NCBI RefSeq assembly: GCF_000019685.1
Contig: NC_011229.1
Coordinates: 744,001 to 808,000 of the forward strand
Length of the DNA: 64,000 nucleotides
Reading direction: 5' to 3'
Source: Borrelia duttonii Ly
Lineage (GTDB): Bacteria; Spirochaetota; Spirochaetia; Borreliales; Borreliaceae
Under the pieces are notes generated by a model. That model searched no databases. It saw only the letters and a list, made by a program, of their open reading frames with translations, and was not told the DNA's origin. Below are positions 8,901 to 19,380 of this stretch, piece after piece. Position 1 is the first letter of the stretch, and each line of letters starts with the position of its first letter. The translations under genes were made by a program, and so were the position numbers.

Positions 8901-9632
8901 ATGGGTTCTTCAGTAGTGAAGTTGGATGTGGATCGAAAACAAAAGTTAAATGAGTTTTTAATGGGTCTGCATATTGATTTTAATGACATTTATTTGTTAA
9001 ATATGTCTTTAAGTCATTCATCATATGCAAATGAATTTGATCAGAAATATGCTAATAATGAGAGATTGGAATTTTTGGGAGATTCTGTTCTTAATCTTAT
9101 TATTACAGATTATTTGTATAAATTTTATCCTGATAAGAGTGAAGGTGAGCTTAGTAAAGCTAGGTCTTATATTGTTAGTGAAGATTCTCTTTCTAGTATT
9201 GCTCGAGAACTTAATCTTGGTAATTATATTTTGCTTGGTAGAGGTGAAGAAAATAATGATGGACGTAATAAGAAAGGCATTCTTGCAGATGCTATTGAAG
9301 CTTTTGTAGGTGCACTTTATCTTGATGGGGGCTTTTCAAAAGCCTCTACTTTTGTGGTAGAACTTTTTGAAGTACATATAAGGTTAATGTTTAATCGTGG
9401 TGATTTTAAAGATTATAAAAGTTTATTGCAAGAATATGTTCAAAAAAAATATAAAATTTCACCAAGTTATAAATTGGCTAAAGAATTAGGTCCTGATCAT
9501 AATAAGATTTTTTGTGTTGAACTTTATGTTAATGATAAATTTGTATCTAATGGCAAAGGAAAGTCTAAAAAAGAGGCTGAGATGATAGCAGCTGAAATGG
9601 CACTTAAAAATATTGTGAATATTGATCTTTAA
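8901..9632 (+). CDS. rnc: Ribonuclease III
   Basis: 243 residues. It cleaves double-stranded RNA, including rRNA precursors. The catalytic signature [16 protein letters not shown] is at about 53-68, and the second acidic cluster [15 protein letters not shown] supplies the other Mg2+ ligands. The C-terminal double-stranded RNA binding domain ([15 protein letters not shown] to [18 protein letters not shown]) is complete. It starts five bases after acpP. Its last 29 bases overlap the 3' end of the convergent cca gene, so the two mRNAs are complementary there. Confidence 0.97.
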   Translation: MGSSVVKLDVDRKQKLNEFLMGLHIDFNDIYLLNMSLSHSSYANEFDQKYANNERLEFLGDSVLNLIITDYLYKFYPDKSEGELSKARSYIVSEDSLSSIARELNLGNYILLGRGEENNDGRNKKGILADAIEAFVGALYLDGGFSKASTFVVELFEVHIRLMFNRGDFKDYKSLLQEYVQKKYKISPSYKLAKELGPDHNKIFCVELYVNDKFVSNGKGKSKKEAEMIAAEMALKNIVNIDL

Positions 9633-10902
9633 TCTTTTGAAGCAAAATTTCTTTCTTATTTAATTTAGGCTCTATTAGTACTTCATTAAGTAGATGATTG
9701 AGAATTATACCAGTGTTTTTGTGGGTTCTTAATTGGAACTTTTGAACATCGTTGCCATTTATTTGCAATTCTTTTAAAGATAATGGATCTCTTAACAGCT
9801 TATTATTTTTAATCTTGTTTGTTATAAATTTAAACTTGTTGTTTTTTCCTTTAAGGGCTTTATATATATCAAGTGTTTCTTTATAATTTTCTCTGGTAGT
9901 TTTGCTTAAAAAAATTCTAATATGATGTAATTTTTTTGGATTTAATTTATGAATTGCGTTGATAGTTGTTTTATATAATAATATTAGTTTAATGTCTTTG
10001 TTTGAAAACTTGAGTAATTTTAAGTTTTGTTTTAAATTTGATATGTCTTGTTTTATAGTAAAAATAACTATTGCTTTTAAATAAAATTTATTTTTATTTA
10101 AAAGAGTAATTTTTTTTATTAATTTTTTGTTTATTTCTATGTTAAAAAAGTATTTAAAAAAATTTATTTTTTGTAAATATTTGATTCCCTTTGTTGGATT
10201 TTCTCCCTCTAAAAGTTTAATAAATTCATTATTGATTCTTTCTTTTGATAGAAATAAAATATTGTTTTTTTTGTATTTCATGGAAATTAATGTATTCTTA
10301 TCAATTGTGAAATTCAGTGTGGATGCAAATCTTGCAGCTCTAAGAATTCTAAGAGCATCTTCTTCAAATCGTTTATTTGGATTTCCTATGCATTTTATTA
10401 TTTTTTTATTAAGATCTTGTTGTCCATTGTAGTAATCTATTATTTCGAAGTTAAGTGTATGCATTGCGATTGCATTTATTGTGAAGTCCCGTCTTTTTAA
10501 GTCTTCCTTTAAATTTTTTGTAAATTTTATTTGTTTAGGAGAGCGTTTGTTTTCATAATCTATGTCTATTCTATAAGTTGTGATTTCAAAAATTTTTTTA
10601 TTAAAGATTATACTTATTGTTCCATGTTTTATTCCTGTTTGTATATTTTTTGGAAATAATTTCATTATTTCTTTTGGAGTTGCATTTGTTGTAAAATCAA
10701 AATCATAAGGTATCTTTTTAAGAAGTAAGTCTCTTAATGCGCCTCCTACTAGGAAAAATTCATAGTTATGGTTATTAAAGATTTGACTAATTTTTATTAT
10801 ATCTTTAGTGTTATTACCTAGATTCATATAGAAATATATTATAGTTGAAATACTATTTTTTCTAAGGTTAAGATAAGGTTTTAGTTTATTCTTAAATATC
10901 AT
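9604..10902 (-). CDS. cca: CCA-adding enzyme / tRNA nucleotidyltransferase family (poly(A) polymerase-like)
   Basis: Up to 432 residues. The class II nucleotidyltransferase head is clear: [13 protein letters not shown], then [11 protein letters not shown] with the catalytic DxD, then [11 protein letters not shown] and [14 protein letters not shown]. The tRNA genes in this window do not encode CCA, so such an enzyme is required. Early annotation used pcnB; sequence alone does not separate the two activities well. The longest frame starts at 10902, but no Shine-Dalgarno is visible; an ATG at 10827 (MNLGNNTKD) gives a more usual N-terminus. Minus strand, convergent with and overlapping rnc by 29 bases. 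Confidence 0.88.
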   Translation of the reverse strand: MIFKNKLKPYLNLRKNSISTIIYFYMNLGNNTKDIIKISQIFNNHNYEFFLVGGALRDLLLKKIPYDFDFTTNATPKEIMKLFPKNIQTGIKHGTISIIFNKKIFEITTYRIDIDYENKRSPKQIKFTKNLKEDLKRRDFTINAIAMHTLNFEIIDYYNGQQDLNKKIIKCIGNPNKRFEEDALRILRAARFASTLNFTIDKNTLISMKYKKNNILFLSKERINNEFIKLLEGENPTKGIKYLQKINFFKYFFNIEINKKLIKKITLLNKNKFYLKAIVIFTIKQDISNLKQNLKLLKFSNKDIKLILLYKTTINAIHKLNPKKLHHIRIFLSKTTRENYKETLDIYKALKGKNNKFKFITNKIKNNKLLRDPLSLKELQINGNDVQKFQLRTHKNTGIILNHLLNEVLIEPKLNKKEILLQKIKDQYSQYF

Positions 10903-10950
10903 AAAATAATATTTGTTCGATTTATATTAAATATTTATAAATGGGGTTTT

Positions 10951-12720
10951 ATGGACAAGAGTAATGTTAGTGTATATGATTCTATTGATAAACTTTCAAG
11001 AGATTCAAGGGCTAAATTGATAAGAGAAATTAAAAAAAATTTAAGTTTAAATTCTTCGGTATTATCTTTGAATAGTTCTAATTATTTAGATTCAGATTCT
11101 GCTGTTCAGGTTGATGATTTTCTCTCTAAAAAATTTATGGAAGAATCTTTTTGGATAAGAATATGGATATATATCTTAAGTTTTTTTCAGAGAGATCGAA
11201 CCAAAGAAGATGTTTATAAAATATATCTTCTTAAAAACCTAGAAAGGCGTGTGAATAATATGTACAAGAATTCTGTGATAGATTTTAGAAAAGGTTATTT
11301 ACGGGTAGGTTTTGTAGAAATGTTTTTTGAGTTTTATTGTCATTTGGTAAAACTTAAAGGATATTTTAGGATGTTAGAGTCAGATAATATTGTGGAACAG
11401 GCGATGTTTGAGATTATTCAAGGTAAAATACCTAACTCTAAAAGCAAGATGGAAGATTTTTTAGAACCTGAAGAATATGAGCAATTTGTAAAAAAAGATA
11501 AGAGTCAAAAAGAGTTAGACGAGATTATTAAGATAAAGATTAATAATTATATTAGTTCAATACCTTCGCAAATTTATGTGGTTGTAGAAGAGATGTTTGA
11601 ATTTTTTTATATTTTAAATAGTGTTGCATTTTTTCCTTATAAATCTTTTTTTTCTTTCTTTGATATTGAACTTTTAGATGATAAGGATAATTTTGATATT
11701 GCTGATCTTGATGGGACAATTAGTACTAGCTTTGAGAGTGTTGATAAATATTTTAAATGTTTTTGTGAGATTGTGCATACGTTAAGAGATGTTGTAATAA
11801 ATGAAGAGGTGTTAAAAATTATTATTAAAAATTATTTTTTGATAGTAAAATCAAATGAAAATGGGATTTTAAATGAAGAGAACCTTTTGGATGTCGATTC
11901 TATTTTTAAAAATATGTTGGGTATTATTATAAAACTTATTAATTTGTCAAAAACCTTGCCTTATTTAGATGTTTTTAAAATTTATTATGAAAATCCAGTG
12001 TTAACACCAAAAAAATATGTTCCTTGTTTTGATGTTCGAAGTTTTTATGAAAATATTTTATTTTTAAATGTTAGTGAACAACTTGTTGAGAATTATTCTA
12101 AATCCGTTACATCTATGGCAACTAAGGAACTTAAAAGTTTAATTAAAAATTATAATGTCATTATGAATTTAGATAAGATAATTTTTAAAGGATTAGATCT
12201 TGACTATTCAGTTTTTAAGAAACTTTACTTTATGAATGAATTTTTCAAATGTATTTATGATGTGAGAATGATGGAAGTTCTTAAAACTGTAAACAATGTA
12301 GTACTTGCTCATAATACTGATTTAAGGAGTTTGTATATTAAGCTTGAGAGAGATATCAATATATTGAGAAAAGAAATTTATGATTTATATTTTGAGCTTA
12401 ATTATCGAAATGGAGAGTATGAAAATTATAATAGCGAAGATTATAGCAGTGATGATTCTTATAGAGATAAAACTTTAGAATGGTGCTTAAAGGAGGTTGA
12501 AACAATTAAAAGGTTAGTATTTAAGTTTATATCTTGTTTTGTTGATCTTAGGGAAAAATATATTGCTCTTTTGGATAATAATAATGCTTTTATACAAAGT
12601 GCTCTTAATATGTTTAATAAATTATCAACAGAAGATAATGTTAAAATCAGTTTAAGTTATGTTATTAATAATATGTTGCTTATCGTTAAGCAAGCTCTTT
12701 TTGTGCTTGAAAATTTATAG
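10951..12720 (+). CDS. Borrelia conserved protein of unknown function (589 aa)
   Basis: 589 residues, mostly helical in appearance, acidic in the C-terminal third, with many Phe/Tyr. A short aromatic stretch (FWIRIWIYILSFF, about residues 69-81) could lie on or in a membrane. There is no signal peptide and no enzyme motif that I can see. The C-terminal region has heptad-like LYIKLERDINILRKEIYDLY and an SED/SDD acidic patch before a final helical part. It may belong to a spirochaete-only DUF family, which I cannot confirm. It is followed after six bases by a small membrane protein (12727-13044), suggesting an operon and possible joint function. Confidence 0.8.
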   Translation: MDKSNVSVYDSIDKLSRDSRAKLIREIKKNLSLNSSVLSLNSSNYLDSDSAVQVDDFLSKKFMEESFWIRIWIYILSFFQRDRTKEDVYKIYLLKNLERRVNNMYKNSVIDFRKGYLRVGFVEMFFEFYCHLVKLKGYFRMLESDNIVEQAMFEIIQGKIPNSKSKMEDFLEPEEYEQFVKKDKSQKELDEIIKIKINNYISSIPSQIYVVVEEMFEFFYILNSVAFFPYKSFFSFFDIELLDDKDNFDIADLDGTISTSFESVDKYFKCFCEIVHTLRDVVINEEVLKIIIKNYFLIVKSNENGILNEENLLDVDSIFKNMLGIIIKLINLSKTLPYLDVFKIYYENPVLTPKKYVPCFDVRSFYENILFLNVSEQLVENYSKSVTSMATKELKSLIKNYNVIMNLDKIIFKGLDLDYSVFKKLYFMNEFFKCIYDVRMMEVLKTVNNVVLAHNTDLRSLYIKLERDINILRKEIYDLYFELNYRNGEYENYNSEDYSSDDSYRDKTLEWCLKEVETIKRLVFKFISCFVDLREKYIALLDNNNAFIQSALNMFNKLSTEDNVKISLSYVINNMLLIVKQALFVLENL

Positions 12721-12726
12721 TTTATT

Positions 12727-13044
12727 ATGAAAAACTATAAATCAAATGATTTGATAAAATTATCTTCACTTCTTATTAGGGTTTTGGTAATAGTTTTATT
12801 TCTTAATTCTATACTTAGTTTTTTTATGTTTTTAGCCGGTGCTTATAATATTTTTATGCATTCTTTTCAAAAATTTTCTCTTGAGTTTACAATTGTATTA
12901 AGTTCTGTTTCTTTTGGTCTTGAGATTACTAGAGCGATATTTTTTTATGTTTTTAGAGGACGAAAATTTAAACATTGTGTTATTTTGATTTTGAGTTTTG
13001 TTATTTGTTTTTGTTCTTTTTTTATAAAAGTTTTTCTTGATTAG
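12727..13044 (+). CDS. Small membrane protein, unknown function
   Basis: 105 residues with three likely membrane segments: about 13-38 (LLIRVLVIVLFLNSILSFFM), about 55-75, and about 85-103 (CVILILSFVICFCSFFI). The linker between segments two and three is basic (FRGRKFKH), which would put it in the cytoplasm. Not recognised. It lies six bases after the 589-residue gene and is probably co-transcribed with it. Confidence 0.7.
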   Translation: MKNYKSNDLIKLSSLLIRVLVIVLFLNSILSFFMFLAGAYNIFMHSFQKFSLEFTIVLSSVSFGLEITRAIFFYVFRGRKFKHCVILILSFVICFCSFFIKVFLD

Positions 13045-13070
13045 GTAGTTGATTTATTTTAAATTTACTA

Positions 13071-13099
13071 TTGACTAATGTATTTTATTTTTATAAACT
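13071..13099 (+). promoter_or_regulatory. Predicted sigma-70 promoter for the tRNA-Thr/tRNA-Tyr pair
   Basis: TTGACT at 13071-13076, a 17-base spacer, then TAAACT at 13094-13099 (four of six consensus bases; TATAAA overlaps at 15-base spacing). Transcription would begin near 13106, twelve bases before tRNA-Thr. Confidence 0.6.
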
Positions 13100-13117
13100 A
13101 ACCATTAGCTTTATTAT

Positions 13118-13192
13118 GCCGACTTAGCTCAGTCAGGCCAGAGCAGCGGTCTTGTAAACCGCTGGCCGTCGGTTCGAATCCGACAGTCGGCT
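13118..13192 (+). tRNA. trnT: tRNA-Thr (UGU anticodon)
   Basis: Full cloverleaf. Acceptor GCCGACT pairs perfectly with AGTCGGC (13185-13191) and the discriminator is T. The anticodon loop CTTGTAA has TGT at its centre, flanked by GCGGT/ACCGC-type pairing. The T arm GTCGG-TTCGAAT-CCGAC is perfect. CCA is not encoded. Confidence 0.96.
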
Positions 13193-13196
13193 TTAT

Positions 13197-13278
13197 GGGG
13201 CGGTACCGAAGTGGTTAACCGGGGCAGACTGTAAATCTGTTGGCTTTGCCTACGTGGGTTCGAATCCCACCCTCCCCA
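13197..13278 (+). tRNA. trnY: tRNA-Tyr (GUA anticodon)
   Basis: Class II tRNA with a long variable arm (GGC-TTT-GCC stem). Anticodon loop CTGTAAA, anticodon GTA. The T arm GTGGG-TTCGAAT-CCCAC is perfect. The acceptor arms GGGGCGG (13197-13203) and CCTCCCC (13271-13277) leave one C-U mismatch at the fifth pair. The discriminator is A. It lies four bases after tRNA-Thr and is probably processed from the same transcript. CCA is not encoded. Confidence 0.95.
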
Positions 13279-13510
13279 CTTTAAAGGTTATATAGTTTGT
13301 CTAAATGTTTTGGGAGGTCTTGTTTTATCATTTAGAGTATAGCTTTAATGTTAAGGTTAATGCATCTTAAAGTATTTTGATATTCATTGTAGTAAAATTA
13401 ATTTAATATTTATAGATTATATTTTGTAGGGATAATGTGTTTTTTGTTTATTCTTTAGTTGAAGGTATGTAGACGTGATTTTCTTCTTTTAAAAGAGATT
13501 TTGTATTCTT

Positions 13511-14545
13511 ATGGTAATAAAAAAGATTTTTATTTCCCTTTTTGTGTTTTTGCTTTTATTATTCATTTTTTTATCTTTCTTATATTTTTTAAATTCTTCT
13601 CCTCTTAAATCTGATTTGGTATATGAATTTGAAATTCAAAAGGGATGGGGGGTTAAAAAAATTGCTTGGGAGCTTAAGAGAAAAGATTTAATTAGATCTG
13701 CTAAATTATTGATAGCAATTTCTTATTTTTTTGGTAGTGATAAAAACTTTAGAGAAGGCAAGTATTTGATTAATGGTTATTGTTCGACTTTTGATGTTTA
13801 TAAAGAGTTTTTAAAAGGAAGACCTATACTTCCTATTAATATTACTATACCTGAAGGGTATACTGGTAGAAGAATAGCTTTAAAATTGAATGAATCAGGT
13901 ATTATTAGCAATGTACAAAGTTTTATTGATTTAATCAATGATGTTAACTTTGTTAATGAACTTGGACTTGAGTATGATTCTGTTGAGGGATTTTTATTTC
14001 CAGATACTTATAAGTTTTATAAAGGTATGGATATGAAAGAAATAATTAGAGTTTTTGTGAGCAACTTTTTTAACAAACTTTATTCTATTGGTATAGATTA
14101 TAAATCGTATTCTAGTAAGGATCTTTATGATAAAGTTATTATTGCGTCTATTGTTGAACGTGAATATAGAGTTAAAAATGAAGCACCAATAATGGCATCT
14201 GTTTTTTATAATAGAATAAAATCTAATATGGCATTGCAATCTTGTGCTACAATTGAGTATATTATTACTGAAGAGTTAAATAAGCCTCATCCCACAAGAA
14301 TTTATTTTTCAGATTTAGAGATTAATTCTCAATATAATACTTATATTAATAAAGGTTATCCTCCAGGACCAATTGCTAATGCTGGAATTGTATCTTTAAC
14401 AGCAGCCTTTTTCCCAGATAATACAAATTATTTGTTTTTTGTTATAAAAGATCCTAAAGTCGGGACACATAAGTTTTCTTCGGTTTATAGTGATCACCTT
14501 TTAGCTGCAAATAGTTATATTCGTAGTTTTATTACTAAGGATTAA
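13511..14545 (+). CDS. mltG: Endolytic murein transglycosylase MltG (YceG-like)
   Basis: 344 residues. One N-terminal membrane anchor (about 5-27) with the bulk in the periplasm. The family LysM-like part is followed by the catalytic domain: EGFLFPDTYKFYKG, then IIASIVEREYRV, where the Glu of the IVERE segment aligns with the catalytic Glu of E. coli MltG. HPTRIYFSDL, SQYNTYINKGYPPGPI and VGTHKFSSVYSDH are conserved. MltG cuts nascent glycan strands and acts with PBPs, which fits the other cell-wall genes downstream. A 232-nt AT-rich gap separates it from the tRNAs, and dnaG follows after seven bases. Confidence 0.94.
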   Translation: MVIKKIFISLFVFLLLLFIFLSFLYFLNSSPLKSDLVYEFEIQKGWGVKKIAWELKRKDLIRSAKLLIAISYFFGSDKNFREGKYLINGYCSTFDVYKEFLKGRPILPINITIPEGYTGRRIALKLNESGIISNVQSFIDLINDVNFVNELGLEYDSVEGFLFPDTYKFYKGMDMKEIIRVFVSNFFNKLYSIGIDYKSYSSKDLYDKVIIASIVEREYRVKNEAPIMASVFYNRIKSNMALQSCATIEYIITEELNKPHPTRIYFSDLEINSQYNTYINKGYPPGPIANAGIVSLTAAFFPDNTNYLFFVIKDPKVGTHKFSSVYSDHLLAANSYIRSFITKD

Positions 14546-14552
14546 ATACAAT

Positions 14553-16328
14553 ATGGAATATGCTAAAATCATAGATTTAATTAAACAAAGAGTAGATATT
14601 GTTAATATAATAAGTGAACATGTTTCGTTGGTTAAATCAGGAGCTTTTTATAAAGGTCTTTGTCCTTTTCATGCTGAGAGAACACCTTCTTTTACTATAA
14701 CCCCTTCTCAAGGACTTTTTTATTGTTTTGGATGCAAAAAAGGGGGAGATGTTGTTAAATTTTTAATGGATATTGAAAAACTTAATTATAATGATGCTGT
14801 TGATTCTTTGTGCACTAAAATAGGAATTGAATATGATAGTGCTACAAGAAGTATGGGAATTAAACGTAAAATTCATGATAAGACATTAATTTCAGAGATA
14901 TATAATTTAAATGCTAAGTTAATTAAAGTTTTTGTATTTTTTTTAAATAATAATCAAAAAATTTTGAGTTATATTTTGCAAGAGAGGAGAATATCAAGAG
15001 AGATTGTTGATTTGTTTAATATTGGTTATTTATTATGTGATGTTGTAGGTAAGTCAAGTTTTTATGATTTTTTAGTCTCAAAAGGATATTCTAGTAGTAT
15101 TTTAAGTAAGAGTGGTTTGTTTGCTAGTCGAAGGGAAAAGTTTTCAATTTTGTCTGGAAGATTAATCTTTCCAATTAAAGACTTTAAAGGAAATGTGGTA
15201 GGATTTGGAGGTAGAATTTTAGGTAAAAATAATGGCTCTAAATATATTAATTTAAGTGAAACAAGAGTTTTTAAAAAAAGAGAGTTACTTTATGGGTTTT
15301 ATGAAGGCCTTTCTATGATTAAGGAAACTAGATCTATCATTTTAACGGAAGGATATATCGATGTTCTTGCATTCTTTACAGCGGATATCAAGATAGCCGT
15401 TTCTACACTTGGTACTTCTTTTTCAACACAACATCTTGCTTTAATTAAGAGATATGCCGATAAAATACTAATATGTTTTGATGATGACATGGCTGGACTT
15501 GTAGCTACTTTTAAAGCATATCAAATTTGTTTGCCTTTTAATATTGATGTAAGTGTAATTAGGATGAAATATGGAGTTGATCCTGCAGATGTTTTAAAGA
15601 ATAAGGGTGTTTCTGTTTTAAGTAATATGGTTAATGATAGCTGTGATGCTTTTGAATATCTTTTAGAAAAATATTCTCTAAAATATGATTTAAATAAAAC
15701 TACAGATTTAAACAGTATGGTTAATTTGTTTATAAATTTGATAGGTCTATCAAGTACTAATACACAAAGAGATCTTCTATTGTCAAAACTTGAGAGTAAA
15801 TTGGGTGTTAAATTGGAAACTTTAAGAAAAGATTATTATAGTATGAGAGAAAAGAAAGCAATTGCTAGCTATAAGAAGAATGCATGTTCTTATGAGGTAA
15901 ATACCTATGAGAGATATTTATTGGTTGCCTTATTGAAAGACTTTAATTATTTTACTATAATAAGGCGTAATATTAATGATAGTGACTTGTATGATATTGA
16001 TGTAAAAAAAATTTTTGTATGTTTTGAAAATTTGTTTGATAATAATAAGAGTTTTTCATTGTTTAATTTAAAAGAATTATTAAAAAATAAATATGGTAGT
16101 ATTAGTGAAATTTTTTTTGAAAATATGTTACGAGTAGAGTTTGAAGTGGATGATGAGATGGTTAAGCAAATTTTGTTTGCAATTAAAAAGAGAAAAGTAG
16201 AAAATAGAATTTTGGCATTTAAAGAGATGATCAAAAATTATGTTTCGATAGATGCTAAAGCCCAGATAAGAGAATTGATGTTTTTAAATATGCAAAGAGA
16301 AAATCTGAGGATATATTTAAATGAATAG
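14553..16328 (+). CDS. dnaG: DNA primase DnaG
   Basis: 591 residues. It makes RNA primers at the replication fork. The N-terminal zinc domain is intact: [20 protein letters not shown] then CFGCKKGG (CHC2 ligands Cys, His, Cys, Cys). The core has [19 protein letters not shown]. The TOPRIM domain follows: [12 protein letters not shown] and STLGTSFS, then [11 protein letters not shown], where many primases have DGDxAG. The C-terminal DnaB-interaction domain is weakly conserved, as usual. The last eight bases overlap rpoD, the common dnaG-rpoD macromolecular-synthesis pair. Confidence 0.96.
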   Translation: MEYAKIIDLIKQRVDIVNIISEHVSLVKSGAFYKGLCPFHAERTPSFTITPSQGLFYCFGCKKGGDVVKFLMDIEKLNYNDAVDSLCTKIGIEYDSATRSMGIKRKIHDKTLISEIYNLNAKLIKVFVFFLNNNQKILSYILQERRISREIVDLFNIGYLLCDVVGKSSFYDFLVSKGYSSSILSKSGLFASRREKFSILSGRLIFPIKDFKGNVVGFGGRILGKNNGSKYINLSETRVFKKRELLYGFYEGLSMIKETRSIILTEGYIDVLAFFTADIKIAVSTLGTSFSTQHLALIKRYADKILICFDDDMAGLVATFKAYQICLPFNIDVSVIRMKYGVDPADVLKNKGVSVLSNMVNDSCDAFEYLLEKYSLKYDLNKTTDLNSMVNLFINLIGLSSTNTQRDLLLSKLESKLGVKLETLRKDYYSMREKKAIASYKKNACSYEVNTYERYLLVALLKDFNYFTIIRRNINDSDLYDIDVKKIFVCFENLFDNNKSFSLFNLKELLKNKYGSISEIFFENMLRVEFEVDDEMVKQILFAIKKRKVENRILAFKEMIKNYVSIDAKAQIRELMFLNMQRENLRIYLNE

Positions 16329-18213
16329 TGTAGATAATAAAGACTTGCAGGCTTTTAAGAAAAAAAATTCAAAATTAATAAAGACTATTTTAAATTATTT
16401 GGGAGATAAAAAGGAAATTACTTTTGAGGACCTATCAACTTTTTTATCAGGAGATATGTTAGAGCCTGATAATATTGATTGTATTTATGGAATTCTTGAA
16501 AATGAGGGGATAGGTTTGATTAATGAAAAAATAGGGTCAGATATTTGTGATGTTGATGAACTTGATGAGGCAAGTAAGCTTGATAGTCAATGTATGATGT
16601 TAGATGATGCTATTCAGGTTGATGATGAGCTTGATGATAAATTGGATGATTTTGATGATGAAGTTTTAGACAAAGAAGATTATAATTCAGGATACATTAA
16701 AAGTGGTTTATTAAAAGATAGTAATTCTGAGGATCCAATAAGACTTTATTTAAAAGAAATAGGAAAAGAGTTTTTATTAACTGGAAATCAAGAAGTAGAA
16801 CTTGCAAAACAAATGGATTCTGGGGAGAGTATAATTGAAAATATTCTTAAGAACGAGGGATTAGTTATAGAGAATTATTATAATTTGGTTAATGCTATTT
16901 ATTCAAGAGTTGACAAAGAGGAATTTTTTAAAAAAGATAGAGAAAGGGAAAAAGATAATAATTTTGATTATTATAACAAAAAAAAAAGAATTACTTCATT
17001 TTACAAATCTTTGTTAAAGCCATTCCAGGATCGTTTAGTCAAGTATGTTGAGAGAAAGCATAGATTATATGAACTTGGTGAGGATATTTTTGAAGAGAGT
17101 ATTACTAATGAGAGATTACAGATAAAAGAGCTTCTTAAGTCGATTCCTTTATATCAGGAGGAATTACGTCTGTTTTCAGATGATTATATTGATTCTGCTA
17201 GCAAGATAAAAGATTTAAAGAGGCAACAAAAATCTATACTGGATAGATTGAAAATAGATAAGGTGCGAAATCTTAGAATTCTTGGCAGGGATTTGGCTAT
17301 TCCTGAGAAGAGAGAGAGAATAGAAAAATCTTTAAATATTAGGGAAGATTTAATTAAGGAACAAATTACAGAAGCTCAACTTGCTCAAAAAGAACTTGAG
17401 CGGATTGAGATGTATTATGAATATCCAATGGATAAGATAATAAGTATGTCAGAAGAGATCCTTAAGGGTAAACAAATGATGCAACATGCAAAGGATCAAT
17501 TAATTAAAGCTAATTTGAGACTTGTTGTAAGTATTGCTAAAAAATATGCTAATAGAGGTTTACATTTCTTTGATCTTGTTCAAGAGGGTAATATTGGTCT
17601 AATTAAAGCGGTTGAAAAATTTGAGTATAAAAGGGGATTTAAGTTTTCTACTTATGCTACATGGTGGATTCGTCAGGCAATAACAAGATCAATATCAGAT
17701 CAGGCACGTACCATTCGTGTACCTGTACATATGATTGAACAGATAAATAGACTTAATAGGGAAACAAGATATTTAGTTCAGGTTTTAGGTAAAGATCCAA
17801 CAGATGAAGAGTTATCAATTAGGCTTGGTTGGGATCTCAAAAAAGTAAAAACCGTAAAGAATGTTTCAAGAGAACCTGTTTCACTTGAAACACCAATTGG
17901 AGAAGAAGAGGATTCTGTGCTTAGTGATTTTATTGAAGATAAGGCGATTAAAAATCCAGCAAAGCATACATCTTTTGTTGTATTACAGGATCAAATAAGG
18001 GCAGTTCTTGGAACTTTGCCAGAGAGAGAACAAGAAGTTGTTAAGATGAGATTTGGTCTTGAGGATGGATATTCTTTAACTCTTGAAGAAGTGGGATTAC
18101 ATTTTAATGTTACAAGAGAGAGAATTAGACAAATTGAGTCTAAAGCCTTGAGGAGACTTAAGAATCCAAAAAAAACCCAGAAACTTAAAGATTATTTGGA
18201 AGATTTAAATTGA
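16321..18213 (+). CDS. rpoD: RNA polymerase primary sigma factor RpoD (sigma-70)
   Basis: 630 residues, full length. The acidic N-terminal region 1.1 contains a Asp/Glu-rich run near residues 75-120. Region 1.2 reads [19 protein letters not shown] long non-conserved insert (about 180-370) precedes regions 2.1-2.4 ([20 protein letters not shown], then [17 protein letters not shown]). Region 3 is [13 protein letters not shown], and region 4 ends in [20 protein letters not shown], the -35-binding helix-turn-helix. It is the housekeeping sigma; RpoN and RpoS are elsewhere in Borrelia. The start overlaps the dnaG end by eight bases. Confidence 0.98.
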   Translation: MNSVDNKDLQAFKKKNSKLIKTILNYLGDKKEITFEDLSTFLSGDMLEPDNIDCIYGILENEGIGLINEKIGSDICDVDELDEASKLDSQCMMLDDAIQVDDELDDKLDDFDDEVLDKEDYNSGYIKSGLLKDSNSEDPIRLYLKEIGKEFLLTGNQEVELAKQMDSGESIIENILKNEGLVIENYYNLVNAIYSRVDKEEFFKKDREREKDNNFDYYNKKKRITSFYKSLLKPFQDRLVKYVERKHRLYELGEDIFEESITNERLQIKELLKSIPLYQEELRLFSDDYIDSASKIKDLKRQQKSILDRLKIDKVRNLRILGRDLAIPEKRERIEKSLNIREDLIKEQITEAQLAQKELERIEMYYEYPMDKIISMSEEILKGKQMMQHAKDQLIKANLRLVVSIAKKYANRGLHFFDLVQEGNIGLIKAVEKFEYKRGFKFSTYATWWIRQAITRSISDQARTIRVPVHMIEQINRLNRETRYLVQVLGKDPTDEELSIRLGWDLKKVKTVKNVSREPVSLETPIGEEEDSVLSDFIEDKAIKNPAKHTSFVVLQDQIRAVLGTLPEREQEVVKMRFGLEDGYSLTLEEVGLHFNVTRERIRQIESKALRRLKNPKKTQKLKDYLEDLN

Positions 18214-18227
18214 ATAAGGAGGTCTTC

Positions 18228-18986
18228 GTGGAGAGTAATATTGATATATTGAGAAATCTTGAAGGTATATATAAGTCTAAATTTGAACTTGAAGAACGCC
18301 AAAGGAATATTCCTAAATATTTGCAAACTAAAAAAGTTCAAATTGATGGACTTGTTGAGACTTTTGCCGAATTGCAATTACGATTTAAGGAATATCAAAA
18401 AGAAGATGCATCTTTGAAATTAGATATTCAAGATATTAATGTAAGAAAGAGCAAGGCTGAAGAGAAAATTGATAGTATTAAGACTCAAAGGGAGTATGAG
18501 GCTCTTGAAAAAGAATTGCAAACCATTATTGATGATGAAGTTGCTATTAGAAAGAAGATGACACATATTACTGGGCTTAAGACTAAAGTAGACAGGGAAA
18601 TAGCCGATGTTAAGAGTAAACTTGAGATTGAGCAAAATATTTATGCTGTTGAGAGTAATGATCTTGAAAATGAACTTTTAGAAATTGTCAAAAAACTTGA
18701 TTCTATAAAAAGTGAAGAAGAAAAATATTCTTCTCGTATGGATGAGGACTTTTTATTTAAATTTCAAAGAATTATTCGCAATAAATCCAATGGAGTTGTA
18801 CCTTTAATTGACAGTGTTTGTAAGGGTTGTCATATGATACTTCCTGTGGAATTTGCAAATAAGGTGAGGCGTGAACCAGATGATATTAAGTTTTGTCCTT
18901 ATTGTAGTAGAATACTTTATTATCAGGATAAATTTGAAGTTGGGTTGGGGATGGTTCCTGGTGGTTTAGCAGATCTTATAGAATAA
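18228..18986 (+). CDS. Coiled-coil zinc-ribbon protein (CdsZ/C4-type family)
   Basis: 252 residues from GTG at 18228, chosen because AAGGAGG (18216-18222) lies five bases upstream; an in-frame TTG at 18210 also exists. Residues about 5-185 form a long antiparallel coiled coil (KAEEKIDSIKTQREYEALEK and similar). The C-terminus is a four-cysteine zinc ribbon: CKGCHMILPVEF then FCPYCSRILYY. Members of this family are widespread; reported roles include RNA/DNA-linked scaffolding, and none is established for Borrelia. It follows rpoD directly, and rnpB follows it. Confidence 0.88.
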   Translation: MESNIDILRNLEGIYKSKFELEERQRNIPKYLQTKKVQIDGLVETFAELQLRFKEYQKEDASLKLDIQDINVRKSKAEEKIDSIKTQREYEALEKELQTIIDDEVAIRKKMTHITGLKTKVDREIADVKSKLEIEQNIYAVESNDLENELLEIVKKLDSIKSEEEKYSSRMDEDFLFKFQRIIRNKSNGVVPLIDSVCKGCHMILPVEFANKVRREPDDIKFCPYCSRILYYQDKFEVGLGMVPGGLADLIE

Positions 18987-19012
18987 TATTTTAAAATTTA
19001 TGTGTGTATTTG

Positions 19013-19360
19013 AAGTTGATATCCAGTCATCGCTTAACATACTGTATTTCAGTATCTTGAGAGGAAAGTCCGAGCTCCAATAAGAGCATAATGCTAGGTA
19101 ATGCCTAGGAGTTGAAAGACTTAAGATAGTGTCACAGAAAATTACCGCCTTAGGGTAAGGGTGAAAAGGTGAGGTAAGAGCTCACCGCTTATTTAGTGAT
19201 AAATAAGGTCAAGACAAACCTCATTAGGAGCAAAATCAAGTAAACAAGCTTCCTTAGCTCTTGAGGGTATGCTTGTGGGTAGATTGCATGATTTTTTCAG
19301 TGATGGAAAAACAAGATAGATGATGACATAATACAGAACTCGGCTTATGGATATCAACTT
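19013..19360 (+). ncRNA. rnpB: RNase P RNA (bacterial type A)
   Basis: The 5' and 3' ends (19013-19024 and 19349-19360) form a perfect 12-bp P1 helix. Between them lie the universal conserved blocks: GAGGAAAGTCCGAGCTCC (about 19060-19077), ACAGAAAATTACCGCC (about 19134), AGGGTAAGGGTGAAAAGGT, and the 3' ACAGAACTCGGCTTATGG (about 19333). This ribozyme trims tRNA 5' leaders. About 348 nt, a normal size. The direction is set by the conserved blocks. Confidence 0.97.
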
Positions 19361-19380
19361 AAATTTTTTAGAGAATCTTT

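Noticed and set aside
13300..13336. 8-bp inverted repeat TCTAAATG/CATTTAGA after tRNA-Tyr
   Set aside because: Loop of 21 bases and no T-run; expected by chance in such AT-rich DNA.
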